Assembly: GCA_046350455.1 (NCBI GenBank)
Contig: JAXMAM010000038.1
Span: forward strand, 1-23,114
DNA from: CAZXGD01 sp046350455
GTDB taxonomy: Bacteria; Planctomycetota; Phycisphaerae; Phycisphaerales; SM1A02
DNA length: 23,114 bases
Direction of reading: 5' to 3'
The position numbers were made by a program, and so were the translations under genes. Under the pieces are notes generated by a model that was given only the letters and a program-made list of their open reading frames with translations, had not been told where the DNA came from and searched no databases. Positions 6,921-16,500 of this stretch are shown here, piece after piece. Within the stretch, counting starts at the first letter, position 1; every line of letters begins with the position of its first letter.

Positions 6921-9900
6921 GTGCTTCCCGACCTGGCGTACGCAGCCATCCGCTACGAGAACTTTGTTCAGGAAATCCTGCTTCCCGGTGCCTTCCCTCA
7001 GAGCCATCCGCTGGCGGTGAGCGTGTGGCAGACTGCTGACCACGTGCGCCCAGAGCACGCGGTTGCGCAGGCCTTTGAGCCAGTGCCAGTGGGCTGGCGC
7101 TGGGGGCCGGTGTGGAGCACGGCGTGGTTCCGCGTGGCGGGCAGCGTGCCAGCAAGCATGGCAGGCAAGCGCGTGGCGCTGCGGTTCTCCAGCGGCACAG
7201 AAGCGCTGCTGTGGAAGGGCGGTGTGCCTGACCAGGGGTTCGACCCGTACCGCGACTTGGCGCTGCTGTGGGAGGCTGCTCCCGCTGGCGCGCCGGTGGA
7301 GGCGCTGATCGAGGCTGCGTGCAACCAGCCGCTTGGCATCAGCACCTTTTGGTGGGACCACCCAGAGCTGCACGCGCGCTGGAAGGAAGAGCGCCCCGGC
7401 CGGCTGGAGCGTGCAGAGCTGGTGGAAGTGGACGAAGACGTGTGGCGCTTTGCGCAGGCCTTTGACCTGGCGCGCAAGGTGCTGCAGCTGCTGCCAGAGT
7501 ACAGCGCCCGCGCACATGAGCTTGACCGCGGGCTGCGCGCGCTGCTGGCGGACATGCCGGTGGGCGGTGAGGCGCTGCGCACAGCGTGCCGCACACAGTG
7601 GCCGCGCCTGGCCACGCTGCTGATGGGCCGCGGGCCGCAGGGGCCGGTGACCGTGACCGCCGTGGGCCACGCGCACATTGACACCGCGTGGCTGTGGACG
7701 CTGGGCGAGACGCGGCGCAAGTGCCTGCGCACCTTTGCCAACGTGCTGCGGCTGCAGGAGCGCTTCCCTGCGTTCCACTTCCTGTGCAGTCAGGCGCAGC
7801 AGTACGCGTGGGTGCAGGAGCGGTCGCCAGAGCTGTTCCAGCAGATCACCCAGCGCGTGCGTGAGGGCCGCTGGGAGCCAGCGGGCGCCATGTGGATTGA
7901 GCCAGACTGCACCTGCCCAAGCGGCGAGAGCTTCATCCGCCAGATCTTGCACGGCACAGGATGGTGGCAGGCAGCGTTTGGCGAGCACGCGCCGCAGCGA
8001 TTCCTGTACTTGCCAGACACGTTTGGCTTCCCAGCCAGCCTGCCGCAGATCATGGCGCAGGCGGGGCTGGACACGTTCATTACCAACAAGATGAGCTGGT
8101 GTGAAAGCAACCGCTTTCCCAACGTGACGTTTTGGTGGCGCGGCATTGATGGCACCGAAGTGCTGACGCATCTGACGCCGGGGCACAACTACAACGGCAG
8201 CCTTGAGCCCAAGGACCTGCAGTACGCGCAGGACAACCTGACCCAGCAGGATGGCGCGCGCGTGCCAGACCTGCTGCAGCCCTTTGGCTGGGGCGACGGC
8301 GGTGGCGGGCCAACGGCAGAGCAGATCGCGCGCGCAGAGATGGGCGCGCGGTGCGAGGGCCTGCCGCGTGTGCAGCAAGGGCGCGTGTGGGATTTTTGCG
8401 AGCGCCTGCATCAGGAGCAGCGCCGCTTGCGCGCGCAGCGGCAGGACGTGCGCACCTGGGACGGCGAGCTGTACCTGGAGCTCCATCGCGGCACGTACAC
8501 CAGCCAGGCGTGGATCAAGACGGCCAACCGCCAGGCAGAGCTTGCGCTGCGGCTGGCAGAAGTGCTGGTCTGCGCGCGGGCAGGCCTGGAAGAGCCCGCG
8601 CATGCCGCGCGTGCACGGCAAGAGCTGGACAGCACGTGGAAGACAGTGCTGCTGAATCAGTTCCATGACATCCTGCCGGGCAGCTCCATTGGCCCGGTGT
8701 ACGACGAAGCGCGCCAGCAGATGCAGGAAGTGCGGCGCACCACGCTGCGCGCCGTGCAGCGCGGCATGGTGTGGCTGGGAGAGAAGGCAGGTGGCGCGGG
8801 TGCGGGCGATCGGCCGCAGACGCTGCTGGTGTTCAATCCGTCCTCAGCTGAGCAGAGCGGTCCGCTGCCAACAGAAGAAGGCATCGTGTGGGCTGAGGCG
8901 GTGCCACCGCTGGGCGTGCGTGTGGTGCAGCCGGGTGCAGCGTGCCCGCATGCCCCGGTGAAGGCCACTGGCCAGCGCGTGCTGAGCAACGGACTGGTGG
9001 AGATCGAGATTGATGAAGCGGGCCGCATCGCGCGCCTTGTGCGGTTGCCCGATGGACGGGTGGCCAATGCAGTGGACGCCTCTGGTGCCACGCTGCCCAT
9101 GAACCAGCTGATGATGTTCGTGGACCGGCCCCGCCGCTGGGAGGCGTGGGACGTGGACCGCGACTACGCAGAGCAGGTTGCGCCGGTAGACACGCCTGCA
9201 GCGCGCATTCAGTTGGAGCAGTCGGGCCCAGGCCGAGCAGACATCGTGGTAGAGCGCCCGCTGGGCGAGCGCAGCCACCTGGTGCAGCGCTATCGCATGA
9301 CTGCAGGCAGCCCGCGCGTGGACATCATCACTGATGTGGACTGGCAGGAGCAGCAGAGGCTGCTGCGAGCGCACTTCCCGTGCGGCGTGCGCACGCGCCG
9401 CGCCACCTTTGGCATTCAGTTTGGCTGCGTGGAGCGCGCCACCCATGAGAACACCAGCTGGGAGCGCGCGCAGTTTGAAGTGCCCGGCCATGACTGGATG
9501 GACCTGAGCGAGCCCGGCCTGGGCGTGGCGGTGCTGGACGACGGCAAGTTTGGGCGCAGCGCCAAGCATGGCGTGCTGGGGCTCAGCTTGCTGCGCGCGC
9601 CCGGATTCCCAGATCCGCACGCAGACCGCGGGCGGCATCGCTTCACCTACGCGGTGATGGCGCACCATGGCTGCTGGCGCACAGCGGGCGTAGACGCGCA
9701 GGCAGAGGCGCTGAACAACCCGCTGCTGGGCATGCACGTGCGCGGTGGTGGGGGCGGTGGCGCGGGCTCTGCGGCTGGCACGCGCGCGGGTGTCGCCGTG
9801 CGCGACGGCTGGCAAGCTGTGCGCGTGCAGGCACAGGCGCCAGCGCGGCTGCACGTGGCAGCGCTCAAGCCTGCCGAACAGGGCAACGCAGTAGTGCTGC

Positions 9901-10064
9901 GCCTGGTGGAGATGCACGGAGCGACTGGTGATTTCAGCGTGGACTGGGGCTTCCCAGTCAAGCGCGTGTGGGCCACCGATCTGCACGAAGCCGCCCGCGC
10001 TGAGCCGGTGTACCGCGTGCGACCGTTCCAGATCATCACTTTGCTAGCGGAGCTGCCAGCATGA
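6921..10064 (+). CDS. Alpha-mannosidase, glycoside hydrolase family 38
   Basis: GH38 enzymes are zinc-dependent retaining alpha-mannosidases. The 1047-residue product has the zinc motif GHAHIDTAW (His252, Asp254), the nucleophile motif LPDTFGF (Asp366) and a fourth ligand in LELHRGTYT (His522). SQAQQYAW, EPDCTCPSGES and FWWRGIDGTEVLTH are further family blocks. The C-terminal beta-rich domains follow, with a short low-complexity insert (GGGGGGAGSAAG, about residue 945). No signal peptide is seen, so it should act in the cytoplasm on imported oligosaccharides. The GTG at 6921 is chosen because a TANNNT box precedes it at the usual spacing and the N-terminal sequence aligns with the family. Its stop overlaps the start of the symporter gene (ATGA at 10061-10064). 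The frame is intact. Confidence 0.95.
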   Translation: MLPDLAYAAIRYENFVQEILLPGAFPQSHPLAVSVWQTADHVRPEHAVAQAFEPVPVGWRWGPVWSTAWFRVAGSVPASMAGKRVALRFSSGTEALLWKGGVPDQGFDPYRDLALLWEAAPAGAPVEALIEAACNQPLGISTFWWDHPELHARWKEERPGRLERAELVEVDEDVWRFAQAFDLARKVLQLLPEYSARAHELDRGLRALLADMPVGGEALRTACRTQWPRLATLLMGRGPQGPVTVTAVGHAHIDTAWLWTLGETRRKCLRTFANVLRLQERFPAFHFLCSQAQQYAWVQERSPELFQQITQRVREGRWEPAGAMWIEPDCTCPSGESFIRQILHGTGWWQAAFGEHAPQRFLYLPDTFGFPASLPQIMAQAGLDTFITNKMSWCESNRFPNVTFWWRGIDGTEVLTHLTPGHNYNGSLEPKDLQYAQDNLTQQDGARVPDLLQPFGWGDGGGGPTAEQIARAEMGARCEGLPRVQQGRVWDFCERLHQEQRRLRAQRQDVRTWDGELYLELHRGTYTSQAWIKTANRQAELALRLAEVLVCARAGLEEPAHAARARQELDSTWKTVLLNQFHDILPGSSIGPVYDEARQQMQEVRRTTLRAVQRGMVWLGEKAGGAGAGDRPQTLLVFNPSSAEQSGPLPTEEGIVWAEAVPPLGVRVVQPGAACPHAPVKATGQRVLSNGLVEIEIDEAGRIARLVRLPDGRVANAVDASGATLPMNQLMMFVDRPRRWEAWDVDRDYAEQVAPVDTPAARIQLEQSGPGRADIVVERPLGERSHLVQRYRMTAGSPRVDIITDVDWQEQQRLLRAHFPCGVRTRRATFGIQFGCVERATHENTSWERAQFEVPGHDWMDLSEPGLGVAVLDDGKFGRSAKHGVLGLSLLRAPGFPDPHADRGRHRFTYAVMAHHGCWRTAGVDAQAEALNNPLLGMHVRGGGGGGAGSAAGTRAGVAVRDGWQAVRVQAQAPARLHVAALKPAEQGNAVVLRLVEMHGATGDFSVDWGFPVKRVWATDLHEAARAEPVYRVRPFQIITLLAELPA

Positions 10065-12469
10065 GAATGCACTTGGTGGACTGGGCCATCTGTGGCGGGC
10101 TGGTCCTGGTTCTCGTGTGGGTGGCGCTCATCTTCCGGCGCTTTGGGCAGTCGGTCAGCGGCTTCCTGGCTGCCAACCGCTGCGCGGGCCGCTACCTGCT
10201 GTGCGTGGCGTCCAACATGTCGCAGGTGGGCATCATCACGCTGGTGTGGTTCTTCCAGCAGTACTACGACAGCGGGTGGACCAGCATCTGGTGGGGGTTC
10301 ATGGAGAACCCGTCCATGATTGCGCTGGCCATCACGGGCTGGGTGGTGTATCGCTTCCGCGAGACGCGCGCGCTGACGCTGGCGCAGTTCTTTGAGGAGC
10401 GGTACAGCCGGTCGTTCCGCATCTTCTGCGGCGCGCTGGCCTTTGTGGCGGGCGTGGTGAACTACGCCATCTTCCCAGCCGTGAGCGCGCGCTTCTTCAT
10501 GGGCATGTGCGGGTTCCCAGATCACTTCCAGCTGGCGGGGTGGGACTTCAACACCTTCCACGTGATCATGGCGGTGCTGCTGACCACGGCGCTGTCCTTT
10601 GTGTTCCTGGGTGGGCAGATCGTGGTGATGGTGATTGACTTCCTGCAGGGCGTGTACTGCAACGCTGCCTTTCTGGTCATCATCTTGTTCTGCATCGTGA
10701 CCTTTGGCTGGGTTCGGATCAGCGACACCATGCTGGAGCGCTACTGGGAAGGCCACGAGGTGACCTACCAGGTGGACGTCACGCACACTGGCACAGCGCC
10801 GCGCTGGGATGAGCTGGTGGCGGGCGGCGCGCTGGGACCCGATGCAGCGCTCATCAGCGCCCAGGCCACCACGGATCACGCCGCCACGCTGGTGGTGCGC
10901 GGCCGGCCCAAGGTGGACCAGCCAGCGGACCAGAAAGCCAAGGAGATGCCGCTGCCCAGCCACCCGGACGTGGTGGTGGCGCGGACGCAGACTCTGCTGG
11001 ATGGCAAGCCAAGCGAGGGAGGGCCGCCACCAGGCCGATCCATGGTGCACCCGTTTGGCATCCAGAACGAGAGCAACTTCAACATCTTCTACTGGATGAT
11101 CAGCGCGTTCATCCTGTTCTACGCCGCCAAGGCGTGGCAGGGCGGGCAAGGCTACAACGCTGCTGCGCTCACGCCGCACGAGGCCAAGATGGCGCAGATC
11201 CTGAGCGGCTGGCGCTGGCGCGTGCTCATGCTGGTGGCGCTGGTGGTGCCCGTGTGCGTGAAGGTGTTCATGCATCACCCGGACTTCGCCGCTGGCGCGC
11301 AGGTGGTGAGCGACCAGCTGCATGCGCTCATGGCCAGCGTGGCAGATGGCGCAGATTCTGCCACCGCCAAGGCGCAGGCTGCAGAGATGCGCACGCCCTT
11401 TGCGCTGGGGCAGATTCTGCCCATCGGCATGCTGGGCCTGACCGCCGCTGCGCTGCTGGGCGCGTACGTGAGCACCGACGACGCATACCTGCATTCGTGG
11501 GGCGCCATCCTGGTGCAGGACGTAGTGGTGCCGCTGCAGCGCAAGCCCATGAATCCGCGCGTGCACCTGTGGCTGCTGCGCATCGCCATCACAGGCGTGG
11601 CGGTGTTCGCGTACATCGTGGGCATCTACTACAAGCCGGGGCAGTACATCGCCATGTACGCCACGCTGTCGGCGAGCATGTTTGTGGCAGGCGCGGGGGT
11701 GTGCATCATCGGCGGCCTGTACTGGCGGTACGGCACCACGTTGGCCGCGTGGACGGCCATGCTGACTGGCATGGCGTGCAGCGCGATTGCGCTGTTGGCC
11801 AAGGAAGATTCCATGCTGCCCACGCTGGTGCTGACGGCAGGGAAGGAGTCGTGGTGGAGCCCTGTGGCCAGCGCGTTGTTGGCATTGCGGCAGAACGAAT
11901 GGCTCTCTGGGCAGGTGCTTGGCTTTGCTGCCATTGTGGTGGCGGTCACGTCGTACGTGGGCATCAGCCTTGCCACCGTGCGCGTGCCATTTGAACTGGA
12001 CCGCATCCTGCATCGCGGCAAGTACCGCGACGAACACAGCAGCAGCGCTGCCTCTGCGGACGGCGGTGGCGAAGACCGCAAGCTCACCGTTTGGGAGAAG
12101 CTTGGCTTTACCAGCGAGTTCACTGGCGCGGACAAGTGGGTCACGTGGGTGACGCTGGCCTGGCCGCTGGCGTGGACGGTGGTGTTCCTGGTGTTCACGG
12201 GCTACAACCTGATCTGGCCGGTGTCCGACGCCAGCTGGATGGTCTTCTGGAAGTGGTGGACCAACGGCGTGTTCCTGCTGGGCATTGTGATCGTGGTGTG
12301 GTTTGCCATTGGCGGCTTCCGCGACCTGGTGCGCATGTACCGGCACCTGACTGCGTTCCGCGTGGATGAGCGGGACGACGGGACCGTGGCTGTGTCGGGC
12401 GACGAGATGGTGCGGCAGGCAGAGCAGGCGCAGGACACGCCGCACCATGGAGGGGAGCGCGGCCCGTGA
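10061..12469 (+). CDS. Sodium:solute symporter (SSS family), probable mannoside importer
   Basis: This 802-residue polytopic protein belongs to the SSS/SGLT-type Na+ symporters of the inner membrane. Hydrophobic helices begin at WAICGGLVLVLVWVALIF, followed by a cytoplasmic-type FLAANR segment, SNMSQVGIITLVWFFQQYY and many more up to the end. FNIFYWMISAFILFY, AWQGGQGYN and EAKMAQILSGWRW are segments I associate with the large symporters of Planctomycetota. An unusual hydrophilic stretch of about 95 residues (about 230-325, with PADQKAKEMPLPSHPD) interrupts the helices. The last 35 residues are hydrophilic. It overlaps the GH38 stop by ATGA and the beta-mannosidase start by GTGA, so it should be made together with both. 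The substrate is inferred from these neighbours only. An alternative start is the third codon (ATG at 10067). Confidence 0.9.
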   Translation: MRMHLVDWAICGGLVLVLVWVALIFRRFGQSVSGFLAANRCAGRYLLCVASNMSQVGIITLVWFFQQYYDSGWTSIWWGFMENPSMIALAITGWVVYRFRETRALTLAQFFEERYSRSFRIFCGALAFVAGVVNYAIFPAVSARFFMGMCGFPDHFQLAGWDFNTFHVIMAVLLTTALSFVFLGGQIVVMVIDFLQGVYCNAAFLVIILFCIVTFGWVRISDTMLERYWEGHEVTYQVDVTHTGTAPRWDELVAGGALGPDAALISAQATTDHAATLVVRGRPKVDQPADQKAKEMPLPSHPDVVVARTQTLLDGKPSEGGPPPGRSMVHPFGIQNESNFNIFYWMISAFILFYAAKAWQGGQGYNAAALTPHEAKMAQILSGWRWRVLMLVALVVPVCVKVFMHHPDFAAGAQVVSDQLHALMASVADGADSATAKAQAAEMRTPFALGQILPIGMLGLTAAALLGAYVSTDDAYLHSWGAILVQDVVVPLQRKPMNPRVHLWLLRIAITGVAVFAYIVGIYYKPGQYIAMYATLSASMFVAGAGVCIIGGLYWRYGTTLAAWTAMLTGMACSAIALLAKEDSMLPTLVLTAGKESWWSPVASALLALRQNEWLSGQVLGFAAIVVAVTSYVGISLATVRVPFELDRILHRGKYRDEHSSSAASADGGGEDRKLTVWEKLGFTSEFTGADKWVTWVTLAWPLAWTVVFLVFTGYNLIWPVSDASWMVFWKWWTNGVFLLGIVIVVWFAIGGFRDLVRMYRHLTAFRVDERDDGTVAVSGDEMVRQAEQAQDTPHHGGERGP

Positions 12470-15074
12470 AGCGGCATTCGTTGGCCGGCGGAGCGTGGAA
12501 GGTGCGGTGCTTGGAGGGTGGTGCTGCGCGTGCCGATGTGGTGGGGCGCGCCTTCGCAGCAGTGGTTCCTGGGTGCGTGCACGCGGACCTGGAGCGCGCG
12601 GGCGTCATTCGCCCCGTGGATGAGGGCGATGGCGAGGAGGCCCAGACGTGGGTGGGGCACACAGACTGGGAGTGGGAGCGCGAATTTGAGTGGCAAGGTT
12701 CGGATGCCACGCGGGTGGACCTGGTGTTTGAAAGCTTGGACACCGCAGCCACTGTGTGGTTGAACGGCGTGGAGCTGGGCAGCGTGTGCAATCAGTTTCA
12801 TCCGCACCGCTTTGATGTGCGAAACGTGCTGCGGCAGGGGGCTAACACGCTGCGCGTGCGCATCGCTGCGCCGGTGCTGTGGGTGCAGCGCATGGAGCGC
12901 AGCTGGGGCCGCGGCCAGTGAACGGAGACTGGACGCCGTACCCGTTCATCCGCAAGAGCGCGTGCAGGCCTGGCTGGGACTGGGGCCCGCGCGCGCCTAA
13001 CTCTGGCATCAATGGCCCGGTGGTGCTGGAAGAATGGAGCGGGGCGCGGCTGGCAGAGGTGCGGCCGCTGGTCACGCAGTGCAGCGCAGACCTGGCGGTG
13101 GTGGAGGTGCATGTGCGTGTGGAGCACGATGGTGCTGGCCGCGCCGCGCCCCTGCGCGTGCACGCCGCGCTGGACGGCCCAGATGGCCGGCGGGTGGAGG
13201 TGGAGGGGAGCGTGGAGGTGGGCGGACTGGGCGGGCGCAGCGCGGGTGGCAGCGCGGGTGAGGCGGCCGGGCGCAGCGCGGGTGGCGGCGCGGCCAGCGC
13301 ACGTTGCGTCCTGCGCATGGAGGTGCCGAACCCCATGCGCTGGTGGCCGCGCAGTCACGGTTCGCAGCCGCTGTATGACCTGCGCGTGAGCCTGCACCCA
13401 CAGGCAGACGCATGGCGGCGCCGGATTGGCCTGCGGAGTGTGGCGCTGGACACGGGGGCTGACGCAGCAGGTTCGCGCTGCGCGGTGGTGGTGAATGGGC
13501 AGCCTGTGTTTTGCGTGGGGGCCAACTGGATTCCGGCCAGCTTGTTTCCGGTGCTGGCAGAGCGCAGCCGCGTCGACACACTGCTTGAACTTGCCTGCGA
13601 AGCGCACCTGAACATGCTGCGCGTGTGGGGCGGCGGGGTGTATGAGTCTGAGTGGTTCTACGAGCGCTGCGACGAGCTGGGCATCCTGGTGTGGCAGGAC
13701 TTCATGTTCGCCTGCGCCACGTATCCAGAGGATTTGCCCTTCCCAGCGCAGGTGGAGCAGGAGGCGCGGCATCAGGTGGCGCGGCTCTCCAGCCATCCAA
13801 GCGTGGTGCTGTGGTGCGGCGGCAACGAGGACATCCTGGCCTGGCAGAGCTGGGGGTTCCGCGATCGCCTGAAGCCGGGGCAGACCTGGGGCAGGCATTA
13901 CTGGCTGGAGCTGCTGCCGCGCGTGTGCGCAGAGCTTGACCCCACGCGGCCGTACTGGCCAGAGAGCCCGTGGAGCGGTTCGCTGGAGCTGCATGCGAAC
14001 GACCCAGACCGCGGCGATCGCCACACGTGGGACTTGAAGCTGGACGCGTACCGCACCATGGTGCCGCGGTTCTGCAGCGAGTTCGGGCATCAGAGCCCGC
14101 CCAACCTGCGCACGCTGCAGGAGACGGTGGATGCGGGGGCGGGCGGGGCGCGTGATGCGAGCGGGTCGGGCGGGGCGAATTCGGCGAACGGGACGAGCGG
14201 CGCGCTCTTCATCGGCAGTCCGCAGCTGGCCAAGCGCCAGCGCGCGTGGGGTGGTGATGACGCGCAGTACGCGCCGTATTTGGCAGAGTGGTTTGGCACC
14301 TGCGAGACGTTCGAGCAGTGGCTGTACCGCGCGCAGGTCCTGCAGGCGCGGGCCATGGAGACGGCCATCACTTGGCTGCGGAGCAATCAACCGCGCTGCA
14401 TGGGCGCGTTGTTCTGGCAGTGGAACGATGTCTGGGCTGGCCACAGCTGGAGCGCGGTGGATGTGGCGCTGCGGCCCAAGCCATTCTGGCATGCGCTGCG
14501 CCGGGCGGCTGCTCCAAGGCTGGTCAGCCTGCAGCCGCTGGGGCCGGGTGGCGTGGAGGATCCGGCGCGCTCGCTGTGTGTAGCGTTGGTCAACAGCACG
14601 CCGCAACCCTGGCGCGCGCACGTGCGCGTGGCGCGGGTGGACGGTGCTGGAGCGGTGCTGGCGCAGGGCGAGGACCGCGTGGAAGTGCAGCCGTGGTGTG
14701 TGGACGCAAGCGTGTCGGTTCGCTCGCTGGTGGGCGGGCCAGCGCAGATGGACGGCGAAGCGGTCGTGGCAGGGGTTGTTGGAATGGACGACGCTGCGGC
14801 CTGGTGGTGGTGGTGCAAGGACGCAGCGCTGCAAGGGCGCCGTGGTGCACTGGACGTGCAGCTGCACGGCAGCGGCGAAGAGTGGGAGGTGCATCTCTCC
14901 GCGCGCGGACTGGTGCGTGAAGCATGGGTGGAGCCGGAGGGCAACTGGCTGACAGCTGAGCCCAACCTCCTGACGATGCGGCCCGGCCAGCAGGCGACGG
15001 TGCGGGTGCGGCTGGCCCCTGGGGCGGGCGTGCCAGCAGGGCAGGTGCTTCGCGTGCGTGTGCAGCACGGGTAG
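12466..15074 (+). CDS. Beta-mannosidase, glycoside hydrolase family 2, one frame break
   Basis: This enzyme should release terminal beta-linked mannose. The first frame (GTG at 12466, GTGA overlap with the symporter) gives the sugar-binding domain, with VPGCVHADLERAG, TWVGHTDWEWEREF and SLDTAATVWLNGVELG, and stops at 12921. The rest is one base back: NGDWTPYPFIRKSACRPGWD, WDWGPRAPNSGI, LRVWGGGVYESEWFYERCD and WQDFMFACATYP. The acid/base Glu is in WCGGNED (about residue 454) and the nucleophile Glu in FCSEFGHQ (about 538). Restoring one G in the GGGG at 12905-12908 joins the parts as ERSWGPRPVNGDW and gives about 869 residues, a normal family length. Two Gly/Ala/Ser-rich inserts (13223-13303 and 14131-14205) interrupt otherwise conserved sequence. 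There is no signal peptide. It completes an alpha-mannosidase, importer, beta-mannosidase set. Confidence 0.9.
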
Positions 15075-15098
15075 GGCCTGGGGCGCAGGCGGGGGAGC

Positions 15099-15134
15099 GG
15101 AGCGCGGGTGAGGCGCGGAGCGCAAGTGAGGCGC
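15099..15134 (+). repeat. Two tandem copies of an 18-bp unit
   Basis: GGAGCGCGGGTGAGGCGC (15099-15116) is followed directly by a copy differing at two bases (15117-15134). It lies in the 181-nt gap between the beta-mannosidase and the next gene. The rest of that gap shows no terminator. A TACGGT box at 15218-15223 could be a -10 with a leader of about 25 nt. Confidence 0.6.
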
Positions 15135-15243
15135 GGCGCACCGGTGGAATTCGCGCCGCTGAAACTCCACAGTCCTGAACTTTGGCGGCAGTTTGAGGAG
15201 GGGGCTGGTTCTGGCCGTACGGTCCGTTGCGGCGCAAGGTGCC

Positions 15244-15249
15244 AGGAGG
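15244..15249 (+). promoter_or_regulatory. Strong Shine-Dalgarno AGGAGG
   Basis: A perfect AGGAGG lies 6 nt before the ATG at 15256 and sets that codon as the start, rather than the in-frame ATG at 15193. Confidence 0.75.
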
Positions 15250-15255
15250 TGTTGC

Positions 15256-15894
15256 ATGTGCTTTGGAACGTGTGGGGATGTCAGCTTTGCAGCGCGCGGG
15301 CCAGTGCGGAGCGCGGCTTTGGACGCTGCACAGTGGGCGCGCGTGCTGGAGTTGCGGACCGCGCACGCCGAGCAGATCGCAGAGCGCGAGCGCGTCATCG
15401 CGGATCTGTGCCGCCGCGCGGTCGAGAAGGGCGAGCTTGCTGACCCTGCCTACTGGACCATGGTCTACGACTTTGAGATGGCGCCCACCACCAACGGCCG
15501 CACCATGCTGATGCGGGTGGGCGTGGTGCCGCTGCCGCCGCAGGAATTGCCCGAGGCCATGGCGCTGCACGAGGCGCTGTGGACTGTGATTGAGGCGCTG
15601 GCGGCCAACAGCGTGTACTTGCTCAACACAGACCACTTGACGGATCAGCAGCTGTACGAGCGGCTGTACTACAAGATTCTGGATGAGTCCACGCACTGCT
15701 TGCCGCCGGGCGGCAACGCGTCGGAGTACATCGACGTGCTGCACGACCTGGACATCCGCGCGGGCGGCAAGGGCGCAGAGTTGGAGCGCTTGCTGGCCGC
15801 TGGCAAGCACCCTGTGGGCTCGCGCGTGACCACCCACCGCGCGCCCCCGCAGCTGGCCGCCATCTGCGACCGCGACCGCTACCTCCCCCGCTGA
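15256..15894 (+). CDS. Hypothetical protein, family not recognised
   Basis: The 212-residue product starts MCFGTCGDVSF, where the two early Cys are notable. It continues with a charged helical stretch (AHAEQIAERERVIADLCRRA) and then an alpha/beta-looking core with YDFEMAPTTNGRTMLMRVGV, LHEALWTVIEALAANSVYLL and TDHLTDQQLYERLYYKIL. The last third holds CLPPGGNASEYIDVLHDLD and ends with a basic tail. There is no signal peptide or membrane segment, so it is probably cytoplasmic. Good codon use, the perfect Shine-Dalgarno and a non-repetitive, well-mixed sequence support a real gene. It is 181 nt after the beta-mannosidase in the same direction and may or may not belong to that operon. Immediately after its stop the repeat element begins. 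I cannot assign a function. Confidence 0.75.
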   Translation: MCFGTCGDVSFAARGPVRSAALDAAQWARVLELRTAHAEQIAERERVIADLCRRAVEKGELADPAYWTMVYDFEMAPTTNGRTMLMRVGVVPLPPQELPEAMALHEALWTVIEALAANSVYLLNTDHLTDQQLYERLYYKILDESTHCLPPGGNASEYIDVLHDLDIRAGGKGAELERLLAAGKHPVGSRVTTHRAPPQLAAICDRDRYLPR

Positions 15895-15899
15895 AATTG

Positions 15900-15926
15900 G
15901 TGCCTGGCACGGGTGTCCCTACTTTC
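15900..15926 (+). repeat. Left outer inverted repeat, 27 bp
   Basis: It starts GTGCCTGGCAC and continues GGGTGTCCCTACTTTC. It is an exact reverse complement of 16732-16758. Confidence 0.9.
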
Positions 15927-16447
15927 CCGCTGTCGGTCCCGTGCGGACCTCGCCCGCGGCCTCCGCGCGGGCCGGGGGGCGCGGCCGCGGACGGCTCGGC
16001 TCCACCAGGTTTCGCCTTCGCCTCGGCTTCGCGGTTGCTCGGCAGGTGGAGCGGCCCGCGAGACCAGGAATGCACACAGCCTGCCTCGCTCCGCTCAACG
16101 CCGCTACGCCGCGCCCCCCGGTCCCGCGCTGCGGCCGCTGCCACCGGTGAGCGAAGACGGAGGCGGTGCCACCGGACGGGCGGGTCAGTGGCGTGCGGCA
16201 AGTGTGGTGTGGGGACGCGCGCGGTGCCAGCACGCGTGCTGCCAGCGCGGGCGGTGCGTTGGGGCGAGCGGTTCACCCATGTGGAAGCGAGCGGTCCACA
16301 TCGAACGCGAGGGTGACGGTCCGCAGTCCCCGGCGGATCGGCAGCCGTTCAGCGGGTCTGCGTGTGCCAACAGGGGATCGCCCTGCCAGTACCGCAACTC
16401 CGCGCCAGCGCATGCAGCGGTGCGCCGCCCACCCGCCCCGGAAACAC

Positions 16448-16473
16448 GGGACACCCGTGCCAGGCACGACTTT
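16448..16473 (+). repeat. Inner copy of the 26-bp repeat
   Basis: This copy, with GTGCCAGGCAC at 16457-16467 and then GACTTT, is identical over 26 bp to 16739-16764 in direct orientation. Confidence 0.9.
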
Positions 16474-16489
16474 GAAACCCGGGACAGGA

Positions 16490-16500
16490 GTGCCTGGCAC
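16490..16500 (+). repeat. GTGCCTGGCAC near-palindrome at the inner end of the right arm
   Basis: It is followed by CAATTTC. Read on the other strand, this gives GAAATTG before GTGCC, as also found before the left outer copy at 15893-15899. Confidence 0.8.

Noticed and set aside
5943..8666. 907-codon minus-strand frame
   Set aside because: It lies opposite purT and GH38, both supported by many family motifs.
9647..12448. 933-codon minus-strand frame
   Set aside because: It is antisense to the symporter; His/Gln/Arg-rich composition without domains.
12798..15837. Long minus-strand frames opposite the beta-mannosidase and the following gene
   Set aside because: They mirror the GH2 active-site blocks and show no start signal or family motif.
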